From positions 99,232 through 163,231 of the forward strand of contig OENT01000202.1 in NCBI GenBank assembly GCA_900239685.1: a DNA stretch of 64,000 bases, read 5' to 3'. Position 1 is the stretch's first letter; every line of letters begins with the position of its first letter. Below the pieces are notes generated by a model, which was not told the origin of the DNA, ran no database searches, and saw nothing but the letters and a program-made list of their open reading frames with translations. The stretch is from Rotaria macrura (lineage: Eukaryota > Rotifera > Eurotatoria > Philodinida > Philodinidae). Positions 26,711 through 40,170 of the stretch are shown one piece after another. Position numbers and translations under genes: made by a program.

Positions 26711-29700
26711 TGTAAGATTATCATACGATATAGAAATTGAATGATAAATATCGCAGAAAAGACGATATTAATCAGAGGCTTGAATAGATATGTATGATAA
26801 CCTTATCAATAGGTACCTAAAAAGTACGAAAGAAACGCATAAATAAGTAATGTATACGAAATTGAAAGGAAAGCAAAAACGTTCTATGGCGTGATGTCAA
26901 ATATTCACAGAACAGAAGAAAAAAAGAAAGCAAATATTAGTTCTCATCGGATTTAGAACATGTAGATTCGTACGAAGAAGTGACATCTTTTCAAATCTAT
27001 GCATATCTATCAATTGGACTTCAGCCTTTTCATCAGTATAATTATATCTGTTGAATATAATTACATGATATCGAAAGAAAATTGTCATTCTATCTTATGT
27101 ACACAGAAAGATAATTCTGGAAAAAAACATAAGACAAACAAACAGTATTTATTAACAGTAGTGCTAGAATATAAATGGAAGAAAAAAGAATAAACTAGAA
27201 TGATTTCATTTTTTTATTTCTTTCCATTATATTCGAAATTCATTTAGAATCGAAATCTGATGCATTTGTTCATATGAAAAAGATATTGCTTGTTAAAAAG
27301 ATAGAATAAAAATAATTAGCTAAAATATTTAGGGTTATGCCAATGCAAAATTGGGTCTCTTTCTATTAAGTTTTATTATAAAAAACTTCGTATGATTAAT
27401 GTCTGCGCTCATCCAATTAAAAGAAAGATAAATATTCTTTTATGCCTCTCTTTCTTTTAGTAGTAAATAGTTACTAACTGACATGTTCAGCCGAGAAAGA
27501 TCATTGGCTAAAAATTAGAAGTCAGATAGGAGTCCAAGTTAAACCCAACTGCATGCAAGTAATTATAACTACATTCAGAACAGAACACGCATAAATTTTC
27601 AATAGGAAAGAAGAAAAGAACTCGACTGACAAAAAAAGGATTTATCATAAGTAAAGCGACATGATGAATGTCGAAAGATGAAAATAAAAAGAACTAACTT
27701 CCATTTTTTTTCACTATGCGCATGCAGCATTATTTTATGCCTTAAATACACACGAGAATAAGTACTTACTCTCAAAATGACCCAGTTACTTTGTATATAA
27801 TAATTATGATGAAGTCTAGCTTCAGTGGTATCTATCTTTCATATCAAAGAAAATATAGAAAAAGCCGTGTGGCATTATTATCTTATTTTTTTTTTGTAAT
27901 ACCACGAATATCATAAGCAGTGGATCTGATAAGCTAAAAACAATATTCATACAATGATAATATATCTAATTTCTCGTAAATATCTTGTCTCAAATAAACA
28001 TAAAGGTGAAGCAATAAAAAGGACATTCACAAAAATCTATTTGTCCTCTTATTGTGCAAACATCACACAGATATTTCTGTAATGAAGACCTTATCAAAAA
28101 CGAAACATCATAATGAAGTAAAGAAATTTCACGAAAGAGAATAAGCACATTTTTATGATACTAAGTACTAGTTGATATCATTTTACCAGACTTTTTTAAT
28201 GCATGAATCTATTTATTTGAGAACAATACGCAAAGTATCCTATATTTTTCATTACTACTTAGGTCATGGAGAACAATTTCAAGCGAATCGGCATTTCTAT
28301 GATTGTATCTCGTTCTGAAACTAGTACTACTCACTGAGAAAACTTCATATATCTACCACATCGTTTTGTTAGAGAGTTGATTCAACGAAACAGCCACACA
28401 TTGATCGCTACAGCTTTGAGAAGAGGCTGGATGAGTCACTAGAAAGATGTTCGCGTAGTTCAACGATTTTGAATTGTTAGGTCAAACATTTCTTTGGGTG
28501 CTTGAAACCAACTAGTGAAACACTGAAATTCGACTGATTAAAACTGAATTTTGACATCATTAGACGAGGACGGATACAAATCCTCGACTGTGTCTAGAAA
28601 CACTGATGAAATAATGTGCAAATAACAAAGCACGGCAGTGTTTTTAATGTGAATATCAAAAAGTGTTCAATTGAAATGTGTTTTTTTGTAACGAATAAAA
28701 TGCACTGATATGTACTATATTGATTTTCATGTATGGGTTCTAATGTAAACAGGAGAGAACAGGGGAGAAGACCTACTTTTGCAGAAAATACGTAGTTATA
28801 ATAAGAGAAAAAGAGATATTTGTTGCAGTGAAGATAATTAAAAGAAAATCGAACGATAGAAAAATAGACGAGTTAGATATACAAGAAAATAATAAGGCAA
28901 AAATGCATTTACGAATTTTATCATTAAAAATCATCGAATCGTCTACCAAGAAAATGAACAGCATAAAGTGTTTTTTCTAGACACATCATAAGACAGCATA
29001 CGTGTCGAGAGAAACACAGGTACTCAATACATTTAGTCTCCGCTTAAACGCTTTCTATAAGCTTCTATGCGGCAAAGAAATATTCACCACGTCAAGAAAT
29101 GAAATTTTATCGGTTAATATGATCAACCAATTAGAATATTCAGAACAGCGAACGAGCAACACCATTATGCAGGTCAAGAATATGAACATGGCCATAGTTT
29201 TGACAGTTCAGTTCCCTGTCGCTGTCGTTCTCGAACAACATCGACTCCAACAAAGCACATGTGTCGGTCACTAAAATATCTTTGCCTACAGATTCTTGAT
29301 TTCACGAAAGCGATATGTCAAGATGTCTTCGGGAAGAGTAACAAGCTAATATAATAAAATCTATATCGATGTAATTATACCCAATACATACATCGAACAT
29401 CATTTCAAATTAGTAGAATTCTTCATGTATTATTCGAATACTATTGAAACCCAAGTGTTGTATCCATTTGATAAGTATATAGATTTCAGGATATAATAGA
29501 CAATATCAGAGTGAACCAATGAAAAAATAAGTTGTTTTTTTTCCGCATAATGATTCAACTTAAGAAAATCACTGACAACTGCAAAGCTCAGTTGAGATAA
29601 AAATATTGCATTATTTTTCCAATTCATATATGAATAAGATCAACTCATCTACAAAGATGTTCTATGGCATAATGCAAATATATACTTTCTTATTTATCAG

Positions 29701-32700
29701 AGAATGAAGGAATTTTTCTTAAAATTCGATAGGTTCATCTATCGATAGATCTTGTTCATGCTTCTAAGATAAACGCTTGTCGTGAACTGTATCAATAATG
29801 TGAATCATAAATCATTGTTTTACTATTTACGTATTGTATTGTATCAACGGATGAACTCAAAACATTATTCAATGATATAACTAGTTTAATTTATCATAAA
29901 CATCAAAAAATGTTATGTAGAATAACCGTTTTTATCTATAAAACAAGATCTACTAAACTTCAACTGCGTATAAGGAAAATATTTAATAACTAACACAAAA
30001 GATTGCCATTTTTCTTTCATTTAAATATAACAGAAAATCAACTACCCGCTGTCTCATGAAAAAGAGATATTTGAAAATAGTATTCGATTCTAATAATAGA
30101 ATATCAATATATTCAATGACAAAATGCTTCGTATCTAAATAATCATTGATAAAATATTCAAGAATATTTCGTTTTTTTTAAGCAAATCGTTTTTTCTTAA
30201 ATATGATTTCATACGAAATAATTAACGAAATGAAATAACATAATCAAACCTATTGAATTTTATTTTAAAGAGAGAATACTCATCTGCAACTAACAGATAG
30301 GTCGTATTTGTGTTGCAAATATTCTTAGAATGTAATGTACATTAAATAACACAAGTACAAACTGGAAAGTCAATGTGTGCAAGAACCAGTAAGTATTTCT
30401 ATGGAAAATAATCGAGCATAAAATAATGTAATTCTGAGATTCTCAAAAATCGTATCATAGATTTTCTAAAATCAGATAGAAAACCAATGAAAAGTTTCAA
30501 ATACTCAATCTTCGGATGCGAGCAATCGTACCATGAGTGTTAGATACTGTCAAACTAATCAAGCAACTTTTATTTGACAACAATACAACACTTCGAGATG
30601 AAAACATAGTCTTAGAACCTTTAAAATAATTCTGCTGAATGTCTAAAACTTTTGCATCTGATTCTTTGAATTTAACTGCGCCATTTGCAAGAGTATCTAA
30701 AAGAAATTATATCATAGATATGTACTATGTGTTTTAGAAAGTCATAACTCTAATTATGTCATGTTACAAAAAAAATTTTCTCTTAAATTAAGAAAATCTC
30801 AGTTCTTTCCCCAATTAGAACCGAGACATCAATGCATCCTCTGAGTATAATTACAGTGATCATCTTCGTCTAATTTTATATTTTTAATTTATTTAACAAA
30901 CGCAGAAAAACAGCAGAGCAGAACTGAAAACTGCCTATTATTGTTTAAGATCGATTGACTAAAGCGGATATTTCAATCAATTAGAAATCATAATTTATGA
31001 GTTGCTTCAGAAAATTTCATCGAAATATTAATTCAAGTAATGGAATATGACTTTCTTCATATTCAGATAGTCAATTTTTCAAGGTTTACTTCATACGGTT
31101 CGGTTTATGAAAGATGTTCAACATTATGTCTCAATATAGACATTAAAAATACTGAAAATTAGTACAAAAAATTCAACTTAGTTTTAATTTCGTTCCATAA
31201 TCGTTTCTCAGTTGAATTCAATTGAATATATATACGTCTATGGTTCACATTGTTGTAAGTCTATCGATCCATGATCAAAATGTGAAACATTTTCCCAACA
31301 AGAAACAAACAAATTTGTATAGTTGTAGCCGTTGTTTGATTATAATATCACACTTATAAATATAACTTCTTGTTTTAAAGTTTTCTAGCGATTTCGTTGC
31401 AAGAATTATTGTTTACATGGATTCATGAGAAAATATTTAATGTGATGTTGTTATTTGCAAAATGTAAAAAATTATTGGTACAAACTGGATATTCGACGAA
31501 CAACATTATGGATACTCTGAATTGTTTATTTTCTGAACTTGTTTAAAAATCATGCATAGTTTTGTGTATTATTGTTCACTGAAGTATTTAGATTTGTAGA
31601 TGAGTTGAAAAATATAGCAGAGACTAAATATTTCTTGCATTTTACGTTAAACTCTATTAAAAAGTTTTTATTTAATGATAATAGATGAATGAAGGTACAC
31701 AATTCACTAAACTATTTCTAATCTAATATTTGTAAGCCCAGACAAATATCCGATAGTGTATCAGATAAAAAATGTAAAAGTAACCATACTAGCCTCTTCG
31801 AAAATTATCAATAGAATCTATTGCGTTGTCTAAAAGATACACAAGTACACTTATAAAAACAACTGTTTTTTTGTTATTGTTGATGTTCTTCAATCGATTC
31901 CATATTTTAATTGTTTGTTTTTTTTATTTCTCACTCCGGTACCTTTATATTTTTAACTCTTGCTTTCATAGGACAAGACACTTTCTATGTTATTCATGAA
32001 TATACATTTCACACATTTTTTTTGTTAAATTTTAATTTTCCACCTCAGAAAACAATTAGATATCCAACTGTGGCAAGACATACGTCTAGTTGATAATCTA
32101 CTTACCATAATGCTCCATTTATGATATAATCGTCTATTGGCAAATTTTTCTTTAATTTTTACGGGTTATCTGTATTAGTTCATACTGATTGGATTCAAAG
32201 TACTAATCTTACTAAAAAATATCTCAGTGGCATATTTAAATTTACTGTGAATACCGTATATTTCTAAGTCATCTTTTTCCTATATTATCTTGTACAAGCC
32301 ATTGTGATTATAAAAATGCGGATAGAAATTTTCAATAGTTTTTTGCTTCAATATCGATGCAAAATTCTGCAATCGGAATATGAGTATTAATGGAGACGAT
32401 TTTCATTATTTCTTTTTCTATAAATACACGAGAAGCATTGCCTTGAAACCATTCATTCCCTGAGCCCTTATATGTATATGAGTTCTTCTTGTTATTAATT
32501 TTTTTACTGTGTTAAACATAAACTCTTATCTTAAATTTGTATGTGGTTACATTTATGTTCATATTTTTCCCATTGACAAGAACCATTGTGTTCTTTTTAT
32601 ATTACTAAACATGCAGTTTTTCTATTCCCATTAATTACAGACAACATATCGATTTATTACAATTTCTTGTGTCGGCCGATTTCATTTCATTATTTTAAAT

Positions 32701-34447
32701 TAAATCTCTATGGAAACACTCGCCCATCAAGTCCAAGTATTTTACAAGTCAAGGCTGAAAAAGAGAACCTCCGGTGACGACGAATTGCTCGTAAAGCGAC
32801 CGCGCTAATTATTTTACTTGAAGATTACCTCTTCAAGTAAGAACTCCTGCTAGTCAATGGTAGAGGTAAAACTGATGAATTCTATTTGTTGAGTGGACTC
32901 TCCTTTGCTATTTTGTTTTATTGCTGAGAGAAACATTGATAAGAATGATTGTTCGAAAAGGTTAGTAGAAAATCAGCAATAAAGGAGAAACGCGGATAGA
33001 TAAGAAGAAAAATTATGATGGAAAATGACAAGGATGTTTCACATGTGAATCAAATTATATTGTATAGTGATAACTGCAGGTGAAATAAAAGAAATTAAGT
33101 TTGATGACAACTCTGGTGAATTTCATTGTACAGTTTCTATAATTGAACGTTGATATTGTCATCGAAAAAGTATGCCATAATTTATTTGCTGAAGTATCTT
33201 CTTTCGACAATAGTCTATAAGAGGAGTCATATAAAAAGAGTACCTGAAATAAAAGAATCTCAAGTTGACCTGCTTACAATAGTAAAAAAAGACAAGGATT
33301 CGATAAGATGATACTCTTTTTTATTCTATTTTACTTTGATTCAAAATTTTTGTTGAAGTAAATAACTTCGGATGATGTCTCCAGTCTCGTTTTGTTCTCC
33401 GGAGAATAGAAGCAATTCCTTCTCATATAGCTGGCGTTCCATGTAAAGTCTCGTTTTCTTATCTGCTCCTATATTGGATCACTGAATATTTCAGAACTCA
33501 AAATCCTAGACTGAATAGTTCGATCATTAAGCAACAAATTTATAAATGATGAGATAGTGCTGTTCCACTGATTTGATCAAACACCATCGTTGTCTGTTGA
33601 CTCTTTTGTTTTGTTCTTGTTTATACCGGTTTCTCCGTTTTTACTGTTTTTTTTTATTAAACTTCTCGAACAATCTCTGTTTTCATTTTTTCTCTATCAG
33701 CAATAAAAATATCAAAAAGAGAGCATCCTCGACAAAAATTACTCGTCACTTTTACTTCTGCTATTGGCTAGCAGTAAATCTAGTCATACGGAAGAAAATT
33801 GTCCAATTTCATCATGATCAATTCTGAAACGAAGAAGAAGAAATCGATAGAATACTTTTGACAAATTAATCTTCAGGTAAAATCACTAGCGTGCTCGCTT
33901 TAGAGTAACATGGACTCTACATAATTAAATTTGAAGTAACTCGATAATACTTTCGTTCATTAAATTGAAAATCATTTATCTGAAAAAATCATGAATCCAA
34001 ACATTGAATCTTATCGAAAGAAAAACATTTTTCATAATAATTGTACCTAAAAATGTTTTCTTTCGAAACACTTTTTCTCAAGGATTGATGTAGTTTCATA
34101 GTCCAGTCGAAAATTTGTAAAACGAAATTCACAAGAAATCAGCAAGACTAAGTAATAATTAATAAATCTTCAATAAATGAATAAATCCCATAGAAAAATA
34201 ATTGCCGAAAAAATAAGTCCCGGTAATCCCTCACCTGAAACAATCATGGAAAACAGGAGATGGTTGAATAACACAATCAAGAAATATATATTTGAAAATG
34301 AAATGAAAATCTCTGATGTTACACTAAAAATCTATGCAAGAATTAATCGTTTAAATGTCAGTACTATTGATATAAATTGAAAATAAATCCAAGTTAAGCC
34401 ATTCAAATAAATGTTGATTCAGTATGTATATTGTTAATCTGATCGCA
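26711..34447. other. Large gene-poor stretch
   Basis: 7.7 kb upstream of the desaturase with only short open frames (all under 91 codons), no convincing exon chain and no recognised element ends. A 65-codon + strand frame near 29140-29337 has a Cys/Arg/Thr-rich composition and an AG before it, and is the only piece that looked faintly coding. The rest is A+T-rich with no visible structure. Confidence 0.5.
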
Positions 34448-34918
34448 TCAAGTTGTAATCATAGAAATATCATGTTCATTATAGTTTAACATTCGTTGAT
34501 GATAGTGCTTAATAGCATCTAATTGCACTTTAACCATTGGTACTTCAGTCATTTGTTTAAATAAGCTGTAAATATTAGTTAAGTTTTTCGTTTGTGTATT
34601 TGATGGTAGTTCATTCAATTTTTCTTCGTATCTCATCTTCCATTGTTTCAAATATTTCACTAATTTATTATTCTGATCCGTTGATGTTTGTTCTTGACAA
34701 ATAAATAATTCTTCTTCAATCATTCTTTCTAAGCCCAATCGAAACGGATCAGTTTGTTCAATCTGAGAGGTTTGCGCCAGAAATCGAGCGAATCTTGTAG
34801 ATGTTCCACAGAGAATAGCGATGCATTCATTCAATTGATTGACAGATTCATCCGTTTTTTGATTCAGAGCATGGTAAACGAGTCGATATTCAATTGATTT
34901 TAGTTCCTTTGATGTACA

Positions 34919-37517
34919 CTGCACATATAAGAATATTCAAAGTATAGTCTTTTACTCCTAACGGTTTGAGAATGAGCAATAAGGAAAAATGGATAACAGC
35001 CACATTGTTACAGAAAGTTTTGAATATCTACTCAATATCGCATTTAAAATCTTATTTATTTGTCAGTATATATTAATATTCAAAAGACAAAACTGGAAAC
35101 AAGTATCTTACTTCTAAGTATCATAATCAAGTTCTAATGGGTAAAGGAAAGTATATTAGAATTAACTACAGAAAGAAAAAGAATATTAAGGATATTTATA
35201 AAACGAAAAAGCTACAAATGAACATTGAATTTTTTGAAATCCTCTTGCTCTCTCTTATATAGCGTTAGATTTCGGTGGTGCAGCTGCATTATCTTCTTGT
35301 TTATCATTTTCTTTTTTTTTCATGGCAAACTTGTTAAAATGGCTCAGTTTTTTAACTTAAATTCGTAGTGCAGTCAGAAAGCTATCTAGAAATCGATCAG
35401 GAAAATTAAATGCCATAGATACTCTTGTTGACTGCTCGTGTTGTAAGGCAATCATCAACAATGAGTAAACAATTTTATACTGATGCATAATTGGAAGTGT
35501 TATCTGAAAGGTAATACACATCTCAAATTTATTGTCTATTTTCAAAAAATAAAAAGCATTAAAATTCTTTCTAAAATACAAAAGTCACAGAAACATAGCA
35601 TGTCAATGAATATCAAAATTTTTATTATCATTTCAGATATGTTTTTGTGGTTAGAAAATTTCTTTAAGTCACCATATGTTTTCAAAACAATCCGATTTAA
35701 TCGTTACATTTAATTTCCATCGAAGATAATCGCATGACTATAATATATTAGTCTTAATTTCTGAAAATCTTTTCGAAATAAATTTACATAATTATTTGTA
35801 AGTTATAACATGAAGCGATTCTATTTATAGTCGCAGTAGATCAAAAGATACATTGTGACATACTATGGAAGGAATTCGTGTAAAAATTTGTCTTTTGTTG
35901 TCTCATGTTGATGCTTCAAAATTGTTAGAATCATGTCATTTTTATCAAGACGTCGATTAATCAGACTGTTGCATTATTAGTGACATTTAGTGTAAGATAA
36001 TAAGTTTAGAAAGATGATCTTTTGAAATCTAATTAAAATGTATGGATTAGAGGCATGCACTATCAAAGTTCAACCCCTTTTCTCAAATACCTTTTACTAT
36101 CTCTAATTTTCAGTAAAATGTTCTAAGTCTTTGAGACTCAATATTCTAAATATTTGATTGAAAGTAATGAATCGTCACAATAGGTGACTTTTATTTTATT
36201 TTGGATTGTAGTTTAAGTTGGCAGATTATGTCTAATGAATGTATTTGACAAGAAAGAACACACGGTAAACCTTTGCACACACGTGAAAAGAGCTTTCTGA
36301 AAGATTATTTGAACTGAATAAGCCCGAAATCTCTTTTTGAGGATTCGCAAAATATTTCATTCTTACGTTACTATTATTGGAAAGGTTAAGCGCGTGGCGC
36401 TCACATATTGTCATAGTACTGTGAATAGATAACATGCGTTGCAGAAGAAATGGAAAACACGTCAAACACTGTTAGACCATGTTGACGATTTATAATTCAT
36501 GAAAGTTTATTTTGGATGAAAAGAGCAATGCCTGAACTGCAAATTTTCCACCGGTCGTATTTTGTCTGGACGAATCCGAAAACAAGGAAAAGCCCAAAAC
36601 CAAGTACCTCTAATAGGCGAGCTCTTGCAACTAGCAAAAATCTGTATTTCTCAAAACTTTCGGGCTACATCGACCAAATTTTTAAAAAAATACATCAAAA
36701 TATAAACCATGAAAATCTCTATCGATATTAATTTTGTTACAAAATTTAAAAGCCGTTCTTGACTCTTTACAGTCAAATATTGAAAAAATTAAATTTTTGT
36801 GAAAGTCAACTTTTTAATAAGAACCGTCAGTCTGCAAGAATATCAGTCATTATCTCTAGAAAAAGCATGCATGAACTCAGTTTTGAAAGTAATTTTTACC
36901 ATTGCAAGACGGTGAGATAAGGAGAATAACCAAATTTTTTAGTCTAATTCAGAAAAAGCAATATTTCGGTATAAAGACTAAGAACAATTTAAATTCCGAT
37001 ACACCAATGGCAAGAACATGCTTTATACTACGAAAATCATTATTCAATATGGTTTTTCCATTGTCTCTCACTATTAAAAAAATTAATAAAAATAGAAAGT
37101 GACATTATTCGATGGTGAAGTTGCACGAACATTTTTAGAGTTACTCGATTTTGGGCTTTTCCTCGTTGTCAGATTCATCCTGAAAAAATATGTCTGGTAC
37201 AAAATTTGTAGTTTAGACATTGCTCTTTTCATGAAAAATAATTTGCATGGATTAGAAGTCTTCAAGATCGTCTAACAGTGTTTGACATATTTTCCATTTC
37301 TTTTACAACGCATGTTAAAAACAAGAATTTCGTCTAGAAATGATTAAAAATGTGAGTTGAAACCATCAAATTCAAATCAAAACTTAACTCCTTAGATATT
37401 ATCGAATACTTAGCATATTTCTTAAGGTTAATTTACATGTAATTGTTTACTTAGGTTGTTAAAATACTCAAGATGCTACATACTGCATGTCTAGCTATAT
37501 AAAGAAAGTCGACTAAC
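34919..37517 (-). other. Proposed 2.6 kb intron or insertion in the GTPase pseudogene
   Basis: On the - strand, the coding sequence ending FHNSMNR at 37518 is followed by GTTAGT, and TATATGTGCAG precedes the in-phase resumption CTSKELKSIEYRL at 34918. Both flanks read as one protein, so this is an intron, about 30 times longer than its neighbours. It holds an inverted-repeat element at 36430-37317 and a faint coding-like piece near 35255-35515. Confidence 0.6.
36430..37317. mobile_element. Non-autonomous inverted-repeat element, about 888 bp
   Basis: The ends read TAACATGCGTTG at 36430-36441 and CAACGCATGTTA at 37306-37317, exact reverse complements. The inverted arms continue for about 190 bases (36430-36620 against 37108-37317) at roughly three quarters identity by eye, sharing words such as GTCAAACACTGTTAGA, ATGAAAAGAGCAATG and GGAAAAGCCCAAAA. 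The unique centre of about 480 bases has no transposase frame. A TA dinucleotide at each edge would fit a TA target duplication of Tc1/mariner-type MITEs, but it is also part of the palindromic ends, so this is uncertain. The divergence of the arms suggests an old element or a foldback type. Confidence 0.75.
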
Positions 37518-40066
37518 CCGATTCATTGAGTTGTGAAAATAATCCGGTAGAATCCAGAATCGACTAAACTTTTCAGGTTGACGTTTACATTTATAGCATG
37601 TCACTGAGAGTGGATTCGCATTTGATGCAGAAATTTTAATTGATAAATTGAGATCATATAAAATAACATTTCGAATAAGATTTCTCATCGTTTCTAAAAT
37701 TGGACGGATCATCATTTGAATTTGAAATCGAGCATCGGCAATTGATAGCCATTCGTACTTTTTACGATACGAACGTTGATCAGAAAGAAAATCACAGAAA
37801 TGCATCGATTCAGTTACTGATGTCGACCAACTTCGTTTGAATCTATTTCTTTCGTTCGGATCAAACTCGATTGAATCTTGTATTGCAACTAGATACCGAA
37901 ATGCTTCATTGTCGAAACAAAATGTTTTTTTTTTCTCAAACGGAACTTCATTTTGAGGAAAACGTCGGAAAAATGTTTTTAATAATGTTTTGTATTAGCC
38001 GGATTGAAGAACGTAGAACGAGCATTCGTAAAACAAAATATAAAATGCTCACGAATACGTTCACCGAAACAATCAAATATTTGCTTGAAACAAGATTGTA
38101 TATAAGGGTTTAATCGTACAACTTCAGGTTTAAGTAAAAGACAGACACCATTAAGATAAGTGATTTTGTGGAGAAAGGAAAAGATTTCTTCCATATTGAG
38201 ATTATCTTGATCGATACTTCGTGTATCTCCAAAACCAGGGTGAATCAATAATACGTAATTTTTTTTTATTTGAAATATTAAAAACATAAGATTTGCAATG
38301 CTGAGTGACGGATTGACCTGTATTATTATGATTTTCATTTGTATCTGTTTCACCGAATCGAACGATTCTGTCGTCGAAATCATCATTGATTGTCGTCACA
38401 AAGGAAACAGGTATGATAACAGTTAGTTGTGCTTGTTGAGCTTGTTCGAGAGTTTGAAATCGAAGGTAATTAACAAAAGCATTGATGAATGTTGACTTAC
38501 CAACGCCGGATTCACCCAGGAGAAGTATATTAATACAGTCATCGTTTGGTAATGGCTGTATTGGTTTCTGTGTTGGTTTTTCCATGGATGAAATGGTTGG
38601 TTGTTGGAATGTTTTTAAAAAGTTTTTTATGTTTGTATCTTGTCCAAATACTTCGGAAATAGATGAATTTTGATTCTCTGTGATATTTTTCAATGATATT
38701 TTCATCAACTTGTTTAGCTTATATGTTGAATAAGTGAAATCTGCATAGACAAGGAGTAGATTAGAATTTTTCTCTCTTTCCTCAAGTATTTCAGAATATA
38801 ATTTAGTCCAATTTATTTGATCACCATTTCTCAATTTATCATTTGATAGAAACAGAACTCTATGGGGATCATTGTCAAGAAGCAAGTTCATTATTTGACT
38901 TTCCGTCATTCCATCTTGAATGCCGAAATTCGTTACATTGCAATATTCAAATTCACCGTTTTTGAGTACTGTCATCAAGTTTCCTCTCGATTTTAAATCG
39001 CTTATATTGAAGATTATTATTTTAATCAGCTCTCTGATTTCATCGGGTACATCTAAAGTTAGTTCTGCTTTTAATGAAACTTCAGATATCCTTCCTGTTC
39101 GAATGCTCGTCACTAAATCACGGAGTCTGCTTTTGTATCCTTCATAGAACACCTTTAACTCTGAAAGTTCATCTTGAATCGATCTTAATTCTGCTTTATG
39201 TTTATCTCGCAACGATTCAATTAAAATATGATTGACTGGAAAACTCAATATTTTTAATTCAGATATTTGTTGAAGTAAATTGTACTCAAGAATCGTGAGC
39301 CTTTCTGATTCTTGTAAAACAACGTTTGCTAACAGCGAAACCTGGCTACCATAGAAGTACTGAATTGGAGTAAGAATATATTTTAATGGTGTTCTTATCT
39401 CACCATTTCTTTTCAAGGTCATTATTGTTTGATAAATATGTTCTATGTTCTTGCATTGAGTTAAAGAGTCGACGTTGGAATAGACTGTAGTTGTAATGAT
39501 TTGATCAAGTAAAGACCTTTCAGGCTACTCTAAGTCTTCAAAGTGGGAAGCTTCAAGTAGACTTTTTTCAAGTTTTTTCAAAACGGTATCAATATGTTTT
39601 TCTTGATCTCAAGGTAATTGCAGAATGACAAGAACATGAAGGCCGAAAATGATTTCAATGATTATATGTGTTGCATACTTGCCACACGTTGACGATCTTA
39701 CCATTCTGACCAGTGAATGTAAATCGTCTTTTGTCGATTGTCTAAATGATTCTTGATAAACATACAGAAATCGAGTGTGTTCATTGATCAAGTGAGAGTA
39801 TCCGAAAATGGAAGCTATGCTTGTTGCACGAGTCATTTCTAATAATAAACTTAATCGTAACTGTTGATCAATAGAAACAAAGTTCAGTAAATTTTGGCAT
39901 TCAGGTGTGCGTCCCATCCTTTATTATACATATTCCAGGTTTTTCAGTTCTTTGAAACATAGTTTTGATTTCAGTGTGTAATTTTCCCGTGATCTTATCA
40001 TTATAACCATTGTAGTATGATCCGATAGAACCGGTTGAATCAATCGATATACGTTCAATATGACTT

Positions 40067-40093
40067 GGGGGGGGGGGGGGGGNNNNNNNNNNN
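40067..40093. other. Assembly gap next to a poly-G run
   Basis: Sixteen G (40067-40082) followed by eleven N (40083-40093). The gap falls in the N-terminal part of the GTPase pseudogene, so the missing length cannot be judged and the G run may be a read-end artefact. Confidence 0.95.
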
Positions 40094-40170
40094 GGCATAT
40101 TACAACCATCACGAACCATGACGGACACTTTTTCAGGTAGAAAAACTCGAAAGATATGTTTTTTGGACAT

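Larger units (their letters stand above)
34448..40170 (-). pseudogene. Broken P-loop GTPase of a large (rotifer-type) family
   Basis: Reading from 40170 down: an N-terminal region (MSKKHIFRVFLPEKVSV) interrupted by an assembly gap, an all-helical region, then a G domain with P-loop LLLGESGVGKSTFINAF near 38500, a G3 region DSP/GFGDT near 38240 and FCFTNARST near 38000. A C-terminal part follows, with CYKCKRQPEKFSRFWILPD near 37560 and, after a proposed 2.6 kb intron, a helical tail to 34448. Breaks seen: a frame change near 39905-39915, in-frame stops at 39609-39611 and 39525-39527, a one-base frame change at the CCC run at 38238-38240, and another near 37975-37990. I know similar proteins as an expanded family in bdelloid genomes; their function is unknown. 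Some breaks may be assembly errors, because the gap flanks suggest weak consensus, but four or five lesions favour a pseudogene. Confidence 0.8.

Noticed and set aside
37871..38113. 80-codon + strand frame
   Set aside because: Antisense to the GTPase pseudogene, whose - strand reading matches its family.
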